Part shown: in pieces, positions 14,147-20,948 of the stretch
How the letters are laid out: the number at the start of each line of letters is the position of its first letter
Position numbering within the stretch: position 1 is the first letter of the stretch
From: CAZWVA01 sp964636885
GTDB lineage: Bacteria > Desulfobacterota_D > UBA1144 > Nemesobacterales > CSP1-2
NCBI GenBank assembly: GCA_964636885.1
Contig: CAZWVA010000030.1
Coordinates: 1 to 31,695, forward strand
Direction: 5' to 3'
Length of the DNA: 31,695 nt
The notes under the pieces: generated by a model
Seen by the model: only the letters and a program-made list of their open reading frames with translations
Database searches by the model: none
What the model was told of the DNA's origin: nothing
Made by a program: the position numbers and the translations under genes

Positions 14147-15022
14147 TCAAGGTTTTAAAACCAGTACTGCACACGGAGCCTCCTGAATGACCTTTTCCGT
14201 AACGCTTCCAATGATAAGCCTCTTAATACCCTTTCTCCCGTGTGTGTTTATAACTATTAGGTCTATCTTCTTCCTCGATGCGTAATCGACTATAGAGGTC
14301 GCCGTGTTTATCCCCTGAACCACCTCCGTCTCGATTCCAAGATCGGTAACCCCGCGACTCAGTTTTATCTTGTCGACTCTCTTTTTAAGCTCGTTAGAAG
14401 AGACCCTTATCAGGTCCTCCAATACCCAGTATGGGATCTCGTAATCATACGGGTACAGGCTAAAGACGCACACAACCGAAATACCAGCTTTTATTCTTTC
14501 TGCCAGATCCATCGCATAGTTGAGTGCGGACTCGGACCTCTCCGAAATGTCCACCGGAACGAGTATGCTCTTTATATCAAGAGCAGCCTCCTCATCCCTC
14601 TTCTTAACGGTTAGAACAGGTGTACCAGACTCCCTTAAAACCCTCAGTGTGGTGCTTCCGGTAAGCACCCTGTCAATAAGCCCCTGCCCCCTTCTACCCA
14701 TGACTATGAGGCTTATCCCTTCGCGACGGGCAAACTCTACAATCTCCCTATTCGGCTCTCCCCTTAAAACCAATCCCCGGAAACTAAGCCCCTGAGATGA
14801 GAGCCCATCTGCTATCGAGGTTAACCGCGACCCGATGTCCTCTTCAACCTTGAGAGCCCAGTTATGGAATTCGGTTTCATAGAGCGACTTCTCAGGAAGC
14901 GGGATTACATGAACCCCTATTATCTCGGAATCGAATCTTTTCGCAAAGAATACCGCATAGTTCAGTGCTTCTTCGGATTCCTTTGAACCATCGAACGCCC
15001 AGAGAATCTTTCGGATCTCCAT
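14147..15022 (-). CDS. UspA-family universal stress protein, tandem two-domain (second copy)
   Basis: A 291-aa protein with two Usp domains. Domain 1 (MEIRKILWAFDGSKESEEAL start) carries GRRGQGLIDRVLTGST, a full G-2x-G-9x-GS ATP motif. Domain 2 carries NTHGRKGIKRLIIGS with Asn in place of the first Gly, exactly as in the paralogue at 2181-3077. The start is ATG 15022, with GAGGGG 5 nt upstream; the 10 extra codons to 15052 have no support. It follows the third UspA gene by 85 bp on the same strand and converges on nrdJ. Confidence 0.88.
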   Translation of the reverse strand: MEIRKILWAFDGSKESEEALNYAVFFAKRFDSEIIGVHVIPLPEKSLYETEFHNWALKVEEDIGSRLTSIADGLSSQGLSFRGLVLRGEPNREIVEFARREGISLIVMGRRGQGLIDRVLTGSTTLRVLRESGTPVLTVKKRDEEAALDIKSILVPVDISERSESALNYAMDLAERIKAGISVVCVFSLYPYDYEIPYWVLEDLIRVSSNELKKRVDKIKLSRGVTDLGIETEVVQGINTATSIVDYASRKKIDLIVINTHGRKGIKRLIIGSVTEKVIQEAPCAVLVLKP

Positions 15023-15107
15023 TAGAACCCCTCGGAAGGTATTATAAGTCAATAGAGCCTATATGAGAAGACAGGACTCGAACCCCGCGTTGGTATCCCC
15101 CGTTTAT

Positions 15108-15965
15108 TTATGGTTTCATCGCTATAACAGGGCAGTGGGATTCCTGGATAACCTTCTCTGCAACGCTACCTATAAAATTCTCCTTAAATTTGCCACCCCC
15201 ATATGTCATCATTACTATGAGATCCATGCCCTTATCCTTTGCGAACCCGACTATACCCTTCCAGGCGTTCTCTGCGACCTCCACAGAGACCTCGATGTTT
15301 TCTTTTACGTTGACCCTTCCAATGTTCTCCTCCATCTCTCTCAGGGAAAAACCCTTCATCTGTTCGACTATCTCAAGTGGAAAGCCATACCCTCCGACCT
15401 CGACAACGTTAAGGAGATAGATAGAAGCACCAAACTCATTTGACAACCGAATCGCGTATTTAAAATCCTTGGACAGTCCGTGGGATAGATCGGTTGGTAC
15501 AAGTACCCTCTTTATATCCAAAACCCTGCCGTTACCCCCGGCGGTTAAAACGGGAAAAGAGGATTGTCTAAGGACCTTGAGCGCTGTTCCCCCCAGTATG
15601 GATTTCTCAACAGGTCTTCCCTTTCCCATGGCAATGAGGTCTACCCTCTCTCTTTCCGCCACCCTGAGGATCTCTTTATGTGGGATTCCAACCGTGATCT
15701 CCAAATCAAAGCCAGTTCCCTTCTCCTTAAAATGCCTTGCGATTTGGCCAAGGGACTCTCTCTCCTTCGACTTCGTCTCTTCGACCCACTCCGTAAACCT
15801 ATCCTTCTTATCCGAAGGGAGCCTCTCCGCCAATTCATAGTAATCCGGTATTACGTATAGACCGAATATCTTTGCCTTAAACCTTGTCGCCAGAAGCTCC
15901 GCATACCTCAGGGCCTCGACCGAGTCCTTAGACCCATCCGAAGCCCATAATATCTTATCAATCAT
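15108..15965 (-). CDS. UspA-family universal stress protein with degenerate ATP motifs
   Basis: A 285-aa two-domain Usp protein, paralogous to its neighbour. It starts MIDKILWASDGSKDSVEAL. The domain 1 nucleotide loop is MGKGRPVEKSILGGT, which has lost the second Gly and part of the 9-residue spacing. Domain 2 is MTYGGGKFKENFIGS, which keeps the last Gly-Ser but not the first Gly. It may therefore bind nucleotide poorly. AGGAGG is 9 nt before the ATG and lies in the loop of a hairpin, AAACCC-AGGAGG-GGGTTT (15971-15988), so ribosome access may depend on RNA structure. Confidence 0.85.
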   Translation of the reverse strand: MIDKILWASDGSKDSVEALRYAELLATRFKAKIFGLYVIPDYYELAERLPSDKKDRFTEWVEETKSKERESLGQIARHFKEKGTGFDLEITVGIPHKEILRVAERERVDLIAMGKGRPVEKSILGGTALKVLRQSSFPVLTAGGNGRVLDIKRVLVPTDLSHGLSKDFKYAIRLSNEFGASIYLLNVVEVGGYGFPLEIVEQMKGFSLREMEENIGRVNVKENIEVSVEVAENAWKGIVGFAKDKGMDLIVMMTYGGGKFKENFIGSVAEKVIQESHCPVIAMKP

Positions 15966-16017
15966 GGTAAACCCCCTCCTGGGTTTAGATCTATTTCACT
16001 TAAAATCCCCATTGAAA

Positions 16018-16030
16018 GGCATATGGGTTT
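16018..16030 (+). repeat. 13-bp element, copy 3 (GGCATATGGGTTT)
   Basis: Identical to the minus-strand copy at 3708-3720, but in the opposite orientation to the flanking genes. It lies between the DUF2934 gene and the third UspA gene. Function unknown. Confidence 0.35.
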
Positions 16031-16039
16031 ATCAACCGC

Positions 16040-16225
16040 TCATTTCTTTTTCCTCTTTCCCATGACGATCCTCTCGGCCTCAAGCCAGTCATCGAGGTCT
16101 CTACCGTGCTCTCTTCCCCTTTTTTCGTATATCTCATAAGCCTTTTTCTCTATCATCTCGTGCAGTGTCTTTGGGTCCACCTTTGGTTTTTCTTTAGGGT
16201 TCTTTGTTTTGGTTACCCTTGCCAT
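16040..16225 (-). CDS. DUF2934 small protein
   Basis: A 61-aa basic protein. The core AYEIYEKRGREHGRDLDDWLEAERIV is the DUF2934 signature (a helical motif common in proteobacterial and thermophile small proteins), flanked by Lys-rich tails. The start is ATG 16225, 5 nt after AAGGAGGTG; an upstream start at 16249 would bury this ribosome-binding site. It sits in the minus-strand stress cluster between a UspA gene and an unknown gene. The function is unknown; the charge suggests nucleic-acid or ribosome binding. Confidence 0.85.
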   Translation of the reverse strand: MARVTKTKNPKEKPKVDPKTLHEMIEKKAYEIYEKRGREHGRDLDDWLEAERIVMGKRKKK

Positions 16226-16318
16226 TTTACACCTCCTTACGTTTAACAACCTAAAAACACACTCCTGCCATCCCTTAAAATCGAATCTCTAAGCCCCCTA
16301 TCTTTCGCCTTATCCTAC

Positions 16319-16723
16319 TTAGTCCCTTCTATCCGCATATCTGTCAAGCCTCTTTAAGACCATATCATGTAGGTCTCTTCTATCGGTTCTGGTCTTTCCT
16401 TTGTGCACCTGCGGTTCGGTTTCCGATGTCACCTTCCTCTCTAGAGGCCTAATCTCCCCCTGAGTCGATGGTATATCATCCTCCTCATCAAACTCCACAG
16501 CAATCACGGCGTCCTTAACCATTGGGCCGAATGAGACACCTCCAAACTCGTCCAGGATCTCCAGAAGGGTTTCCTTATTCCCCTCTACAGTGGCTCTATT
16601 CGGTGATACGAGTTGACACCTGGCCCCCTTTTCCTTAGACAGCAGGATAAAAGACGTCATTAGATCACCGGTAGATCGGTTCTTTTTATCTAAAGGGGGA
16701 ATGGTTATCTTCATCCTGGGCAT
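16319..16723 (-). CDS. Hypothetical protein in stress cluster
   Basis: A 134-aa protein without recognised family. The N-terminal half (MKITIPPLDKKNRSTGDLMT, ARCQLVSPNRATVEGNKETLL, FGGVSFGPMVKDAVIAVEFD) looks like a compact alpha/beta domain. It is followed by an acidic turn (DEEDD) and a long charged tail ending in DLHDMVLKRLDRYADRRD. There is no signal peptide or membrane segment. The start ATG 16723 has AAGGGGGG just upstream; Met10 of the longer frame is an alternative. It lies downstream of hsp20 across two terminator-like hairpins. Confidence 0.6.
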   Translation of the reverse strand: MPRMKITIPPLDKKNRSTGDLMTSFILLSKEKGARCQLVSPNRATVEGNKETLLEILDEFGGVSFGPMVKDAVIAVEFDEEDDIPSTQGEIRPLERKVTSETEPQVHKGKTRTDRRDLHDMVLKRLDRYADRRD

Positions 16724-16754
16724 AAGCCCCCCTTTTTCCACTTACAGACTCTTT

Positions 16755-16794
16755 AAAGAAACCTCATCCCAACTGGGTTCAAATGGGGATGAGG
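16755..16794 (-). terminator. Terminator-like hairpin upstream of the 16319-16723 gene
   Basis: On the minus strand a 9-bp stem, CCTCATCCC/GGGATGAGG, with a 15-nt loop is followed by TTTCTTT. The loop also carries AACCCAG (16773-16779), which can pair with CTGGGTT (16799-16805), so two mutually exclusive hairpins are possible, as in attenuators. Confidence 0.5.
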
Positions 16795-16808
16795 GTAAAA
16801 CCCAGGCT

Positions 16809-16842
16809 GTTAAAACGGGGAGCCTATACATGGAATAGCCCC
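16809..16842 (-). terminator. Terminator-like hairpin after hsp20
   Basis: On the minus strand GGGG-CTAT pairs with ATAG-GCT-CCCC (one 3-nt bulge) around a 7-nt loop, followed by GTTTTAA. It lies about 16 nt after the hsp20 stop codon. Confidence 0.5.
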
Positions 16843-16857
16843 CCGATCCCACTAGCC

Positions 16858-17313
16858 CTATTTAACCTCTATTTTGATCTCTTTAGGCTTTGCCTCTTCT
16901 GCCTTGGGAAGGTGTATCTCCAGAATACCGTTCTTAAAGCTCGCCTTGATCCCGTCGGACTTCACCTTTGATGGCAGGCTGAGTATCCTTGCGAAGCTTC
17001 CGTATGACCTTTCAGAGTAGTAGTAGTCCTCCTCCTTTACCTCCTCTTCCTTTTTTATCTCACCCTTTATGGTTAGTGTGTTGTCAGAGAGGGAGATATG
17101 CACGTTCTCCTTCTCGACGCCCGGAAGCTCGGCCTTTACCACTATCTCGTCCTTCTTGTCATACATATCGACGGCTGGCGAGATTCCCTCTAGCTCCCTC
17201 AGCCTCTTCAAAGAGGGAAACCTTCTCCAGGCGCGGGGAAGGAAGGGCTCTTCAAAAAACTCCTCAAACCACCTTTCAATCTCCTTTGATGGTGACCATT
17301 TCATTAGTGCCAT
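16858..17313 (-). CDS. Hsp20 / alpha-crystallin small heat-shock protein
   Basis: A 151-aa Hsp20. The N-terminal region (about 1-45; MALMKWSPSKEIERWFEEFF) is followed by the alpha-crystallin domain (about 46-140; SPAVDMYDKKDEIVVKAELP, GVEKENVHISLSDNTLTIKGE, YYSERSYGSFARILSLP, ASFKNGILEIHLPK) and a short basic tail, EIKIEVK, which resembles the C-terminal IxI oligomerisation motif. It is an ATP-independent holdase that keeps unfolding proteins soluble. The start ATG 17313 has AAGGAGGAG about 6 nt upstream. It is transcribed from the sigma-54 promoter at 17355-17370 with an enhancer-like repeat about 90 bp further up, an unusual control for Hsp20. Confidence 0.94.
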   Translation of the reverse strand: MALMKWSPSKEIERWFEEFFEEPFLPRAWRRFPSLKRLRELEGISPAVDMYDKKDEIVVKAELPGVEKENVHISLSDNTLTIKGEIKKEEEVKEEDYYYSERSYGSFARILSLPSKVKSDGIKASFKNGILEIHLPKAEEAKPKEIKIEVK

Positions 17314-17354
17314 GGCGATCTCCTCCTTATCCTAAGACTCTCACCCTCAAAATT

Positions 17355-17370
17355 GGCAAATCCTATGCCA
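17355..17370 (-). promoter_or_regulatory. Sigma-54 promoter of hsp20
   Basis: Minus-strand TGGCATAGGATTTGCC, with -24 GG at 17369-17368 and -12 GC at 17357-17356. Predicted start is about 17344, leaving a 31-nt leader with a good ribosome-binding site. Confidence 0.75.
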
Positions 17371-17434
17371 CAAACAAATGAGCAACGATCAAAAGAAGAT
17401 AGGATCTATATGAAACCCAAACGTAATGGGCAAC

Positions 17435-17460
17435 CTGTCAGATGTCTGAAAATAGGACAG
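17435..17460. promoter_or_regulatory. Enhancer-like repeat upstream of hsp20
   Basis: CTGTCAGATGTCT followed by GAAAATAGGACAG (26 bp) shares 20 of 26 bases with the reverse complement of 3846-3871. It contains the inner palindrome TCAGA-TG-TCTGA and outer CTGTC/GACAG arms. Its centre is 91 bp from the hsp20 -12 box. Confidence 0.6.
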
Positions 17461-17495
17461 TTTCATACCAGATTAGAGTCGTAGAGATCCCCTAA

Positions 17496-17978
17496 TTAGA
17501 GCTTATACCCGATTTTCCTTAAAAGCGCCATTCTCTCCTTTATGTCTTCTTCGGTTTCTATACCCTTTGACTTTAGTCCGTCGATAACGCCGAGGATCCC
17601 CCTTCCCTGATCGGACTCCGCAACAATCACCTCAACCGGGTTTGCAGTGGCACAGAATACCCTACAGACCTCGGGGACGTTTTTTACGGCGTTAAGCACG
17701 TTAATAGGATAAGCTCCCCTTAGGAACACTATAAAGCTATGCCCAGACGATAGGCTAAAAGCGTTATTCCTGGCGAGTTCCGTAAGCTCGGGGTCGGTGC
17801 CACTATACCTTACGAGACAGGGACCCGAAGACTCGCAGAAGGCCAGTCCAAACCTTATCCCGGGAACCGCATTTACGAGAGCCTCGTGGATGTCCTCAAC
17901 GGTTTTAATAAAGTGAGACTGACCAAGAATGAGGTTTACATCATCCGGTTTCTCGATCCTTACGGTTTTAATCTCCAT
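17496..17978 (-). CDS. Adenosine-specific kinase (DUF355, PAE2307-like)
   Basis: A 160-aa protein of the small Adenosine_kin family (Pfam 04008), known mainly from archaea and some bacteria and annotated as an adenosine-specific kinase from structural work on a Pyrobaculum member. Family-typical stretches are PDDVNLILGQSHFIKTVEDI, GIRFGLAFCESSGPCLVRYSG, FSLSSGHSFIVFLRGAYPIN, EVCRVFCATANPVEVIVAE and RGILGVIDG. There is no P-loop. AAGGAGGAGG is 3-4 nt before the ATG. A 17-bp element (18013-18029) shared with the sigma-factor gene lies 35 bp upstream. It is divergent from the GNAT gene. Confidence 0.88.
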   Translation of the reverse strand: MEIKTVRIEKPDDVNLILGQSHFIKTVEDIHEALVNAVPGIRFGLAFCESSGPCLVRYSGTDPELTELARNNAFSLSSGHSFIVFLRGAYPINVLNAVKNVPEVCRVFCATANPVEVIVAESDQGRGILGVIDGLKSKGIETEEDIKERMALLRKIGYKL

Positions 17979-18012
17979 TACCCTCCTCCTTACGAATAAT
18001 CCCTCACTTTCC

Positions 18013-18029
18013 TATTAGAAACTATCACA
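18013..18029. repeat. Copy 2 of the 17-bp element, TATTAGAAACTATCACA
   Basis: Matches 131-147 at 16 of 17 bases and lies at the same distance from, and in the same orientation to, a minus-strand start codon. See that entry. Confidence 0.5.
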
Positions 18030-18075
18030 AAAATCCCCTCACGCCAATCCTCCTATGACTCCATACAGAGCTTAT

Positions 18076-18100
18076 TGTCAGACATTCATACAATCTGACA
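18076..18100. promoter_or_regulatory. Enhancer-like inverted repeat TGTCAGA-N11-TCTGACA
   Basis: A perfect 7-bp inverted repeat with an 11-bp spacer, using the same arms as 3846-3871 (which has a 10-bp spacer). The centre is 67 bp upstream of the GNAT -12 box. It lies within the upstream extension of the GNAT reading frame, which argues against that extension being coding. Confidence 0.6.
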
Positions 18101-18141
18101 CCTTTCATGGATATTTAGCCTATAAAACCGGAAAAGTTTTA

Positions 18142-18157
18142 TGGTATGAATCTTGCT
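18142..18157 (+). promoter_or_regulatory. Sigma-54 promoter of the GNAT gene
   Basis: TGGTATGAATCTTGCT, with -24 GG at 18143-18144 and -12 GC at 18155-18156; one mismatch (T for C) to the TGGCAT found in the others. Predicted start is about 18168, 4 nt before the ATG at 18172. Confidence 0.6.
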
Positions 18158-18171
18158 TCATCCGTAAGAAG

Positions 18172-18756
18172 ATGATTGTGTATCCTAAGGAGATAGTACT
18201 CAAGGATTCAACAAGGATAACGCTCAGACCCGCAGAGAACGACGACATAGAGGGTCTATTCAGGTTTTTCTCAAGGATCCCGAGGTCAGACCTACTCATC
18301 TACAAGGACGACGTGGCGAGTTTAGAAACCATAGAAAGCTGGTTTCTAAGCCCCAGTTACAGTAAGGTTCTCCGACTAGTCGCCCTAAGGGGCAGGGATA
18401 TCGTTGCGAAGGGAACCCTTCATCAGGAGGGGCTTTACTGGCAACACGCCGCAGAGATCAAACTGATCGTGGAACCCGGGTATAGAAGCAGGGGATTGGG
18501 TTCTCAGATGTTTAGGATTCTACTCTCCGAGGGGCTGATTCACGGGTTCGAAAAGATCGTCGTCAGGTTCACGGCAGATAATAGGATCTTTATAAGGATC
18601 TTAGAGCACGCTGGCTTTAAACCCGAAGCGGTGCTAAGATGCTATATACAAGACGACGAAACCAAAGAAACCAAGGATCTTGTGATCGCATCCTTTAACC
18701 TCCAGGACTGGCAAGGAAGGTTTGAATTCTACAGCCATCTCCTAGGTGCACGATAA
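18172..18756 (+). CDS. GNAT-family N-acetyltransferase
   Basis: A 194-aa acetyl-CoA-dependent acyltransferase of unknown substrate. It opens MIVYPKEIVLKDSTRITLRPA, a common GNAT N-terminus. The acetyl-CoA site is YRSRGLGSQMF (RxxGxG in motif A), preceded by AEIKLIVEPG. Motif B is VVRFTADNRIFIRILEHAGF. The frame is open up to 18055, but that part holds an enhancer-like repeat and a sigma-54 promoter and no family similarity, so ATG 18172 is chosen even though it has almost no leader (AAGAAG just before it). The stop is followed at once by a hairpin (18757-18780). It is probably part of the stress regulon. Confidence 0.82.
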   Translation: MIVYPKEIVLKDSTRITLRPAENDDIEGLFRFFSRIPRSDLLIYKDDVASLETIESWFLSPSYSKVLRLVALRGRDIVAKGTLHQEGLYWQHAAEIKLIVEPGYRSRGLGSQMFRILLSEGLIHGFEKIVVRFTADNRIFIRILEHAGFKPEAVLRCYIQDDETKETKDLVIASFNLQDWQGRFEFYSHLLGAR

Positions 18757-18780
18757 ATACGCCTGCATTGTAAGGCGTAT
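18757..18780 (+). other. Hairpin directly after the GNAT stop
   Basis: A perfect 8-bp stem, ATACGCCT/AGGCGTAT, with an 8-nt loop starting at the base after the stop codon. No T-run follows, so it is more likely a 3'-end stabiliser than an intrinsic terminator. Confidence 0.45.
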
Positions 18781-18885
18781 AGGGTTAAGCTTAAAAAGCC
18801 AGAAAAGGACACTTGAGATAGGAGGAATAGGAGGTTCAACCATTAGATACCTTGGAAATCAAACCCATTGCCAAGGCCGGTTGGA

Positions 18886-18916
18886 TTGTAAAATTCCATA
18901 TAAGAACGAGTATAAT
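18886..18916 (+). promoter_or_regulatory. Possible sigma-70 promoter of the histidine kinase operon
   Basis: A perfect TATAAT (18911-18916) with TTGTAA (18886-18891) 19 nt upstream. Predicted start is about 18923. I find no sigma-54 site or TGTCAGA repeat in this 233-bp intergenic region, so the regulator genes do not look autoregulated. Confidence 0.4.
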
Positions 18917-18989
18917 AAATAGATAAAAGGAGACCCCTAGAAAATAGAGCACAGATCGGGGGATATATAACTATCGAAACCCATTTGAT

Positions 18990-20948
18990 ATGCAAGAGAT
19001 GAAAAGGAAAAAGGGTTCTAAAAAGAATGAAAGTAACTTCCGGGAGCGTGCGGAGGAGCTACTGCGCAAGGCGCATGACGAGTTAGAAACAAGGGTTCGG
19101 GAACGCATAATGGAATCGGCAAAGGCCAATGAAGCGCTTCTTGAGAGTGAGGAGAGGTATAGAAACCTCTTTGAAAACATACCGATCGGAATCTACCGCA
19201 CAACCCCGGACGGCCGTATACTCATGGCAAATCCGGCTCTAATCAGGATGCTTGGATATACCTCCTTTAGTGAATTGGCCTCCCACAACCTGGAGGAAGA
19301 GGGTTTTCAGCCCACGTATGATAGGAGTAGATTTAAAGAACTCATGGAGAAACAGGGGGAAGTCAAGGGGTTAGAGTCCAAATGGATGAAACCAGACGGC
19401 TCTATAATCTCCATCCGTGAAAACGCAAAGGCGGTTCGAGGAGAAGACGGAGCCGTCCTCTACTACGAGGGAACGGTCGAGGACATAACAGAAAGGAAGC
19501 TCGCAGAGGAGAGATTCCGCCTGGTCGTAGAGTCCGTCCCGAACGCCGTAGTGATGACAAACCAGAGGGGAGAAATAGTGTTCGTCAATTCACAGACCGA
19601 AAGGCTCTTCGGCTATAGTAGAGAGGAGCTAATCGGGCGATCTATCGAGATCCTAGTACCGGAAAGATCCCGTAAGAAACACTCCGAATACCGTACAGGT
19701 TTCAACCGTGCTCCAGAAGCGAGACCAATGGGAGTGGGTAGGGATCTCTTCGCCCTCCGTAAGGACGGCACCGAGATTCCCGTTGAGATAGGCCTTACCC
19801 CGATCCAGACAGATGAGGGGCCAGGGGTTCTATGTTCCATCGTAGACATAACCCAGCGAAAGCGCATGGAGGAAGCGCTTCGTGAGAGCGAGGAGAGGCT
19901 AAGGGCCATTATGGATAACACAACCGATGCGATATTCGTTTATGATGAAAACGGCATCATAATATCCACAAATAGAGAAGCGCAGAGATTATTGGGGAAG
20001 AACAAGATTAGAAGCATCTGGGATATCATTCCATTAGAAGACAGGGCTAGGTTCTCCGAAAGGCTTAAGGACGTAAAAGAAGGGAATAGGCTATTGGATT
20101 ACGAGACACACAAGGTGCTTGAGAACGGGGAAAGGATCCCGGTAAGCGTGGGTTTAGTATACGTGGCCGATGGAGGAGGACGGTTTATCGAGACGGTAAG
20201 GGACATAAAAGAGAGGGTTATACTGAGGAATAAGATCATAGAGGTCGAAAAGGCTCAGGTCGTGGGAAAGATGGCAGAGGGTATTGCCCATCACATGGGA
20301 ACCCCTCTTGCATCCATGCTCCTTAGGGTCCAGATGCTGAGGGAAGACATGCCGAAGACCCCGGAGTATGAAAAAATCGTCGAGAAGCTAGACTCGATTG
20401 AGAGACAGATATTCTACAGCCAGAGGATAATTCAAAGGCTGCTTAAGTTCGTAAGCAAGCCCGAAAGCGAAAAGTCCCCTGAAAGGGTCTCCACACTTAT
20501 TGAGGATTCCGTAGAGATAATAAACCCACTACTTAAAAAAAGAGGAATCGAGATGAAGCTATCTATGGATGAGGATTCGACCGTATTAGCCGACAGTAAT
20601 CTCCTAGGACTCGTATTCGTGGATATAATGATGAATGCGGTAGATGCGATGCCCGAAGGTGGTAGGCTCTCCATAACGGCCTCCAGAGGCAACCCGAAAA
20701 ACCTTGTAGATATCGTAATATCAGATACGGGAACGGGGATTCCAAAGGAACTGCTTCCCCTCGTTTTTGAACCGTTTTTCTCGACCAAGCCCTCTGGCAA
20801 AGGAACGGGACTCGGACTCTCCGTAGCCAAAAGGATCATCCACGATCACGGCGGAGAGATCAGTATAGAAAGCATCGAGGGCAGGGGAACGAGTGTTCTT
20901 ATACGACTACCCCTCTATACGGAGGAAAAAGGAATTGCACAGGCTTAA
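18990..20948 (+). CDS. PAS-domain sensor histidine kinase
   Basis: A 652-aa cytoplasmic kinase with no membrane segment. In order: a charged coiled-coil-like N-terminus (1-50), three PAS domains (about 52-165, 170-290 and 300-405; each starts with an EERxRxxx-type helix and the first two end in a DITxRK-type link), a dimerisation/phosphoacceptor helix with GIAHHMGTPL (His434 expected to be phosphorylated; the usual Glu after it is His435), and an HATPase_c domain (N box MMNAVDAMP, G1 SDTGTGIPK, F box FEPFFSTK, G2 GKGTGLGLSV). The gene overlaps the response-regulator gene by 14 bp, so the two form a cognate pair. Signals are probably sensed in the cytoplasm. The start is uncertain, with weak ribosome-binding sites. 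Confidence 0.9.
   Translation: MQEMKRKKGSKKNESNFRERAEELLRKAHDELETRVRERIMESAKANEALLESEERYRNLFENIPIGIYRTTPDGRILMANPALIRMLGYTSFSELASHNLEEEGFQPTYDRSRFKELMEKQGEVKGLESKWMKPDGSIISIRENAKAVRGEDGAVLYYEGTVEDITERKLAEERFRLVVESVPNAVVMTNQRGEIVFVNSQTERLFGYSREELIGRSIEILVPERSRKKHSEYRTGFNRAPEARPMGVGRDLFALRKDGTEIPVEIGLTPIQTDEGPGVLCSIVDITQRKRMEEALRESEERLRAIMDNTTDAIFVYDENGIIISTNREAQRLLGKNKIRSIWDIIPLEDRARFSERLKDVKEGNRLLDYETHKVLENGERIPVSVGLVYVADGGGRFIETVRDIKERVILRNKIIEVEKAQVVGKMAEGIAHHMGTPLASMLLRVQMLREDMPKTPEYEKIVEKLDSIERQIFYSQRIIQRLLKFVSKPESEKSPERVSTLIEDSVEIINPLLKKRGIEMKLSMDEDSTVLADSNLLGLVFVDIMMNAVDAMPEGGRLSITASRGNPKNLVDIVISDTGTGIPKELLPLVFEPFFSTKPSGKGTGLGLSVAKRIIHDHGGEISIESIEGRGTSVLIRLPLYTEEKGIAQA

Noticed and set aside
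15060..15105. A tRNA-like T-arm on the minus strand (GGGGTTCGAGTCC followed by a TCTTCTCA end).
   Set aside because: The T-stem pairs only 3 of 5 positions, no D or anticodon arm is present at the right distance, and the upstream part would overlap the third UspA gene.
18055..18171. Coding extension of the GNAT gene.
   Set aside because: It overlaps a sigma-54 promoter and a perfect inverted repeat, and its protein sequence has no family similarity.
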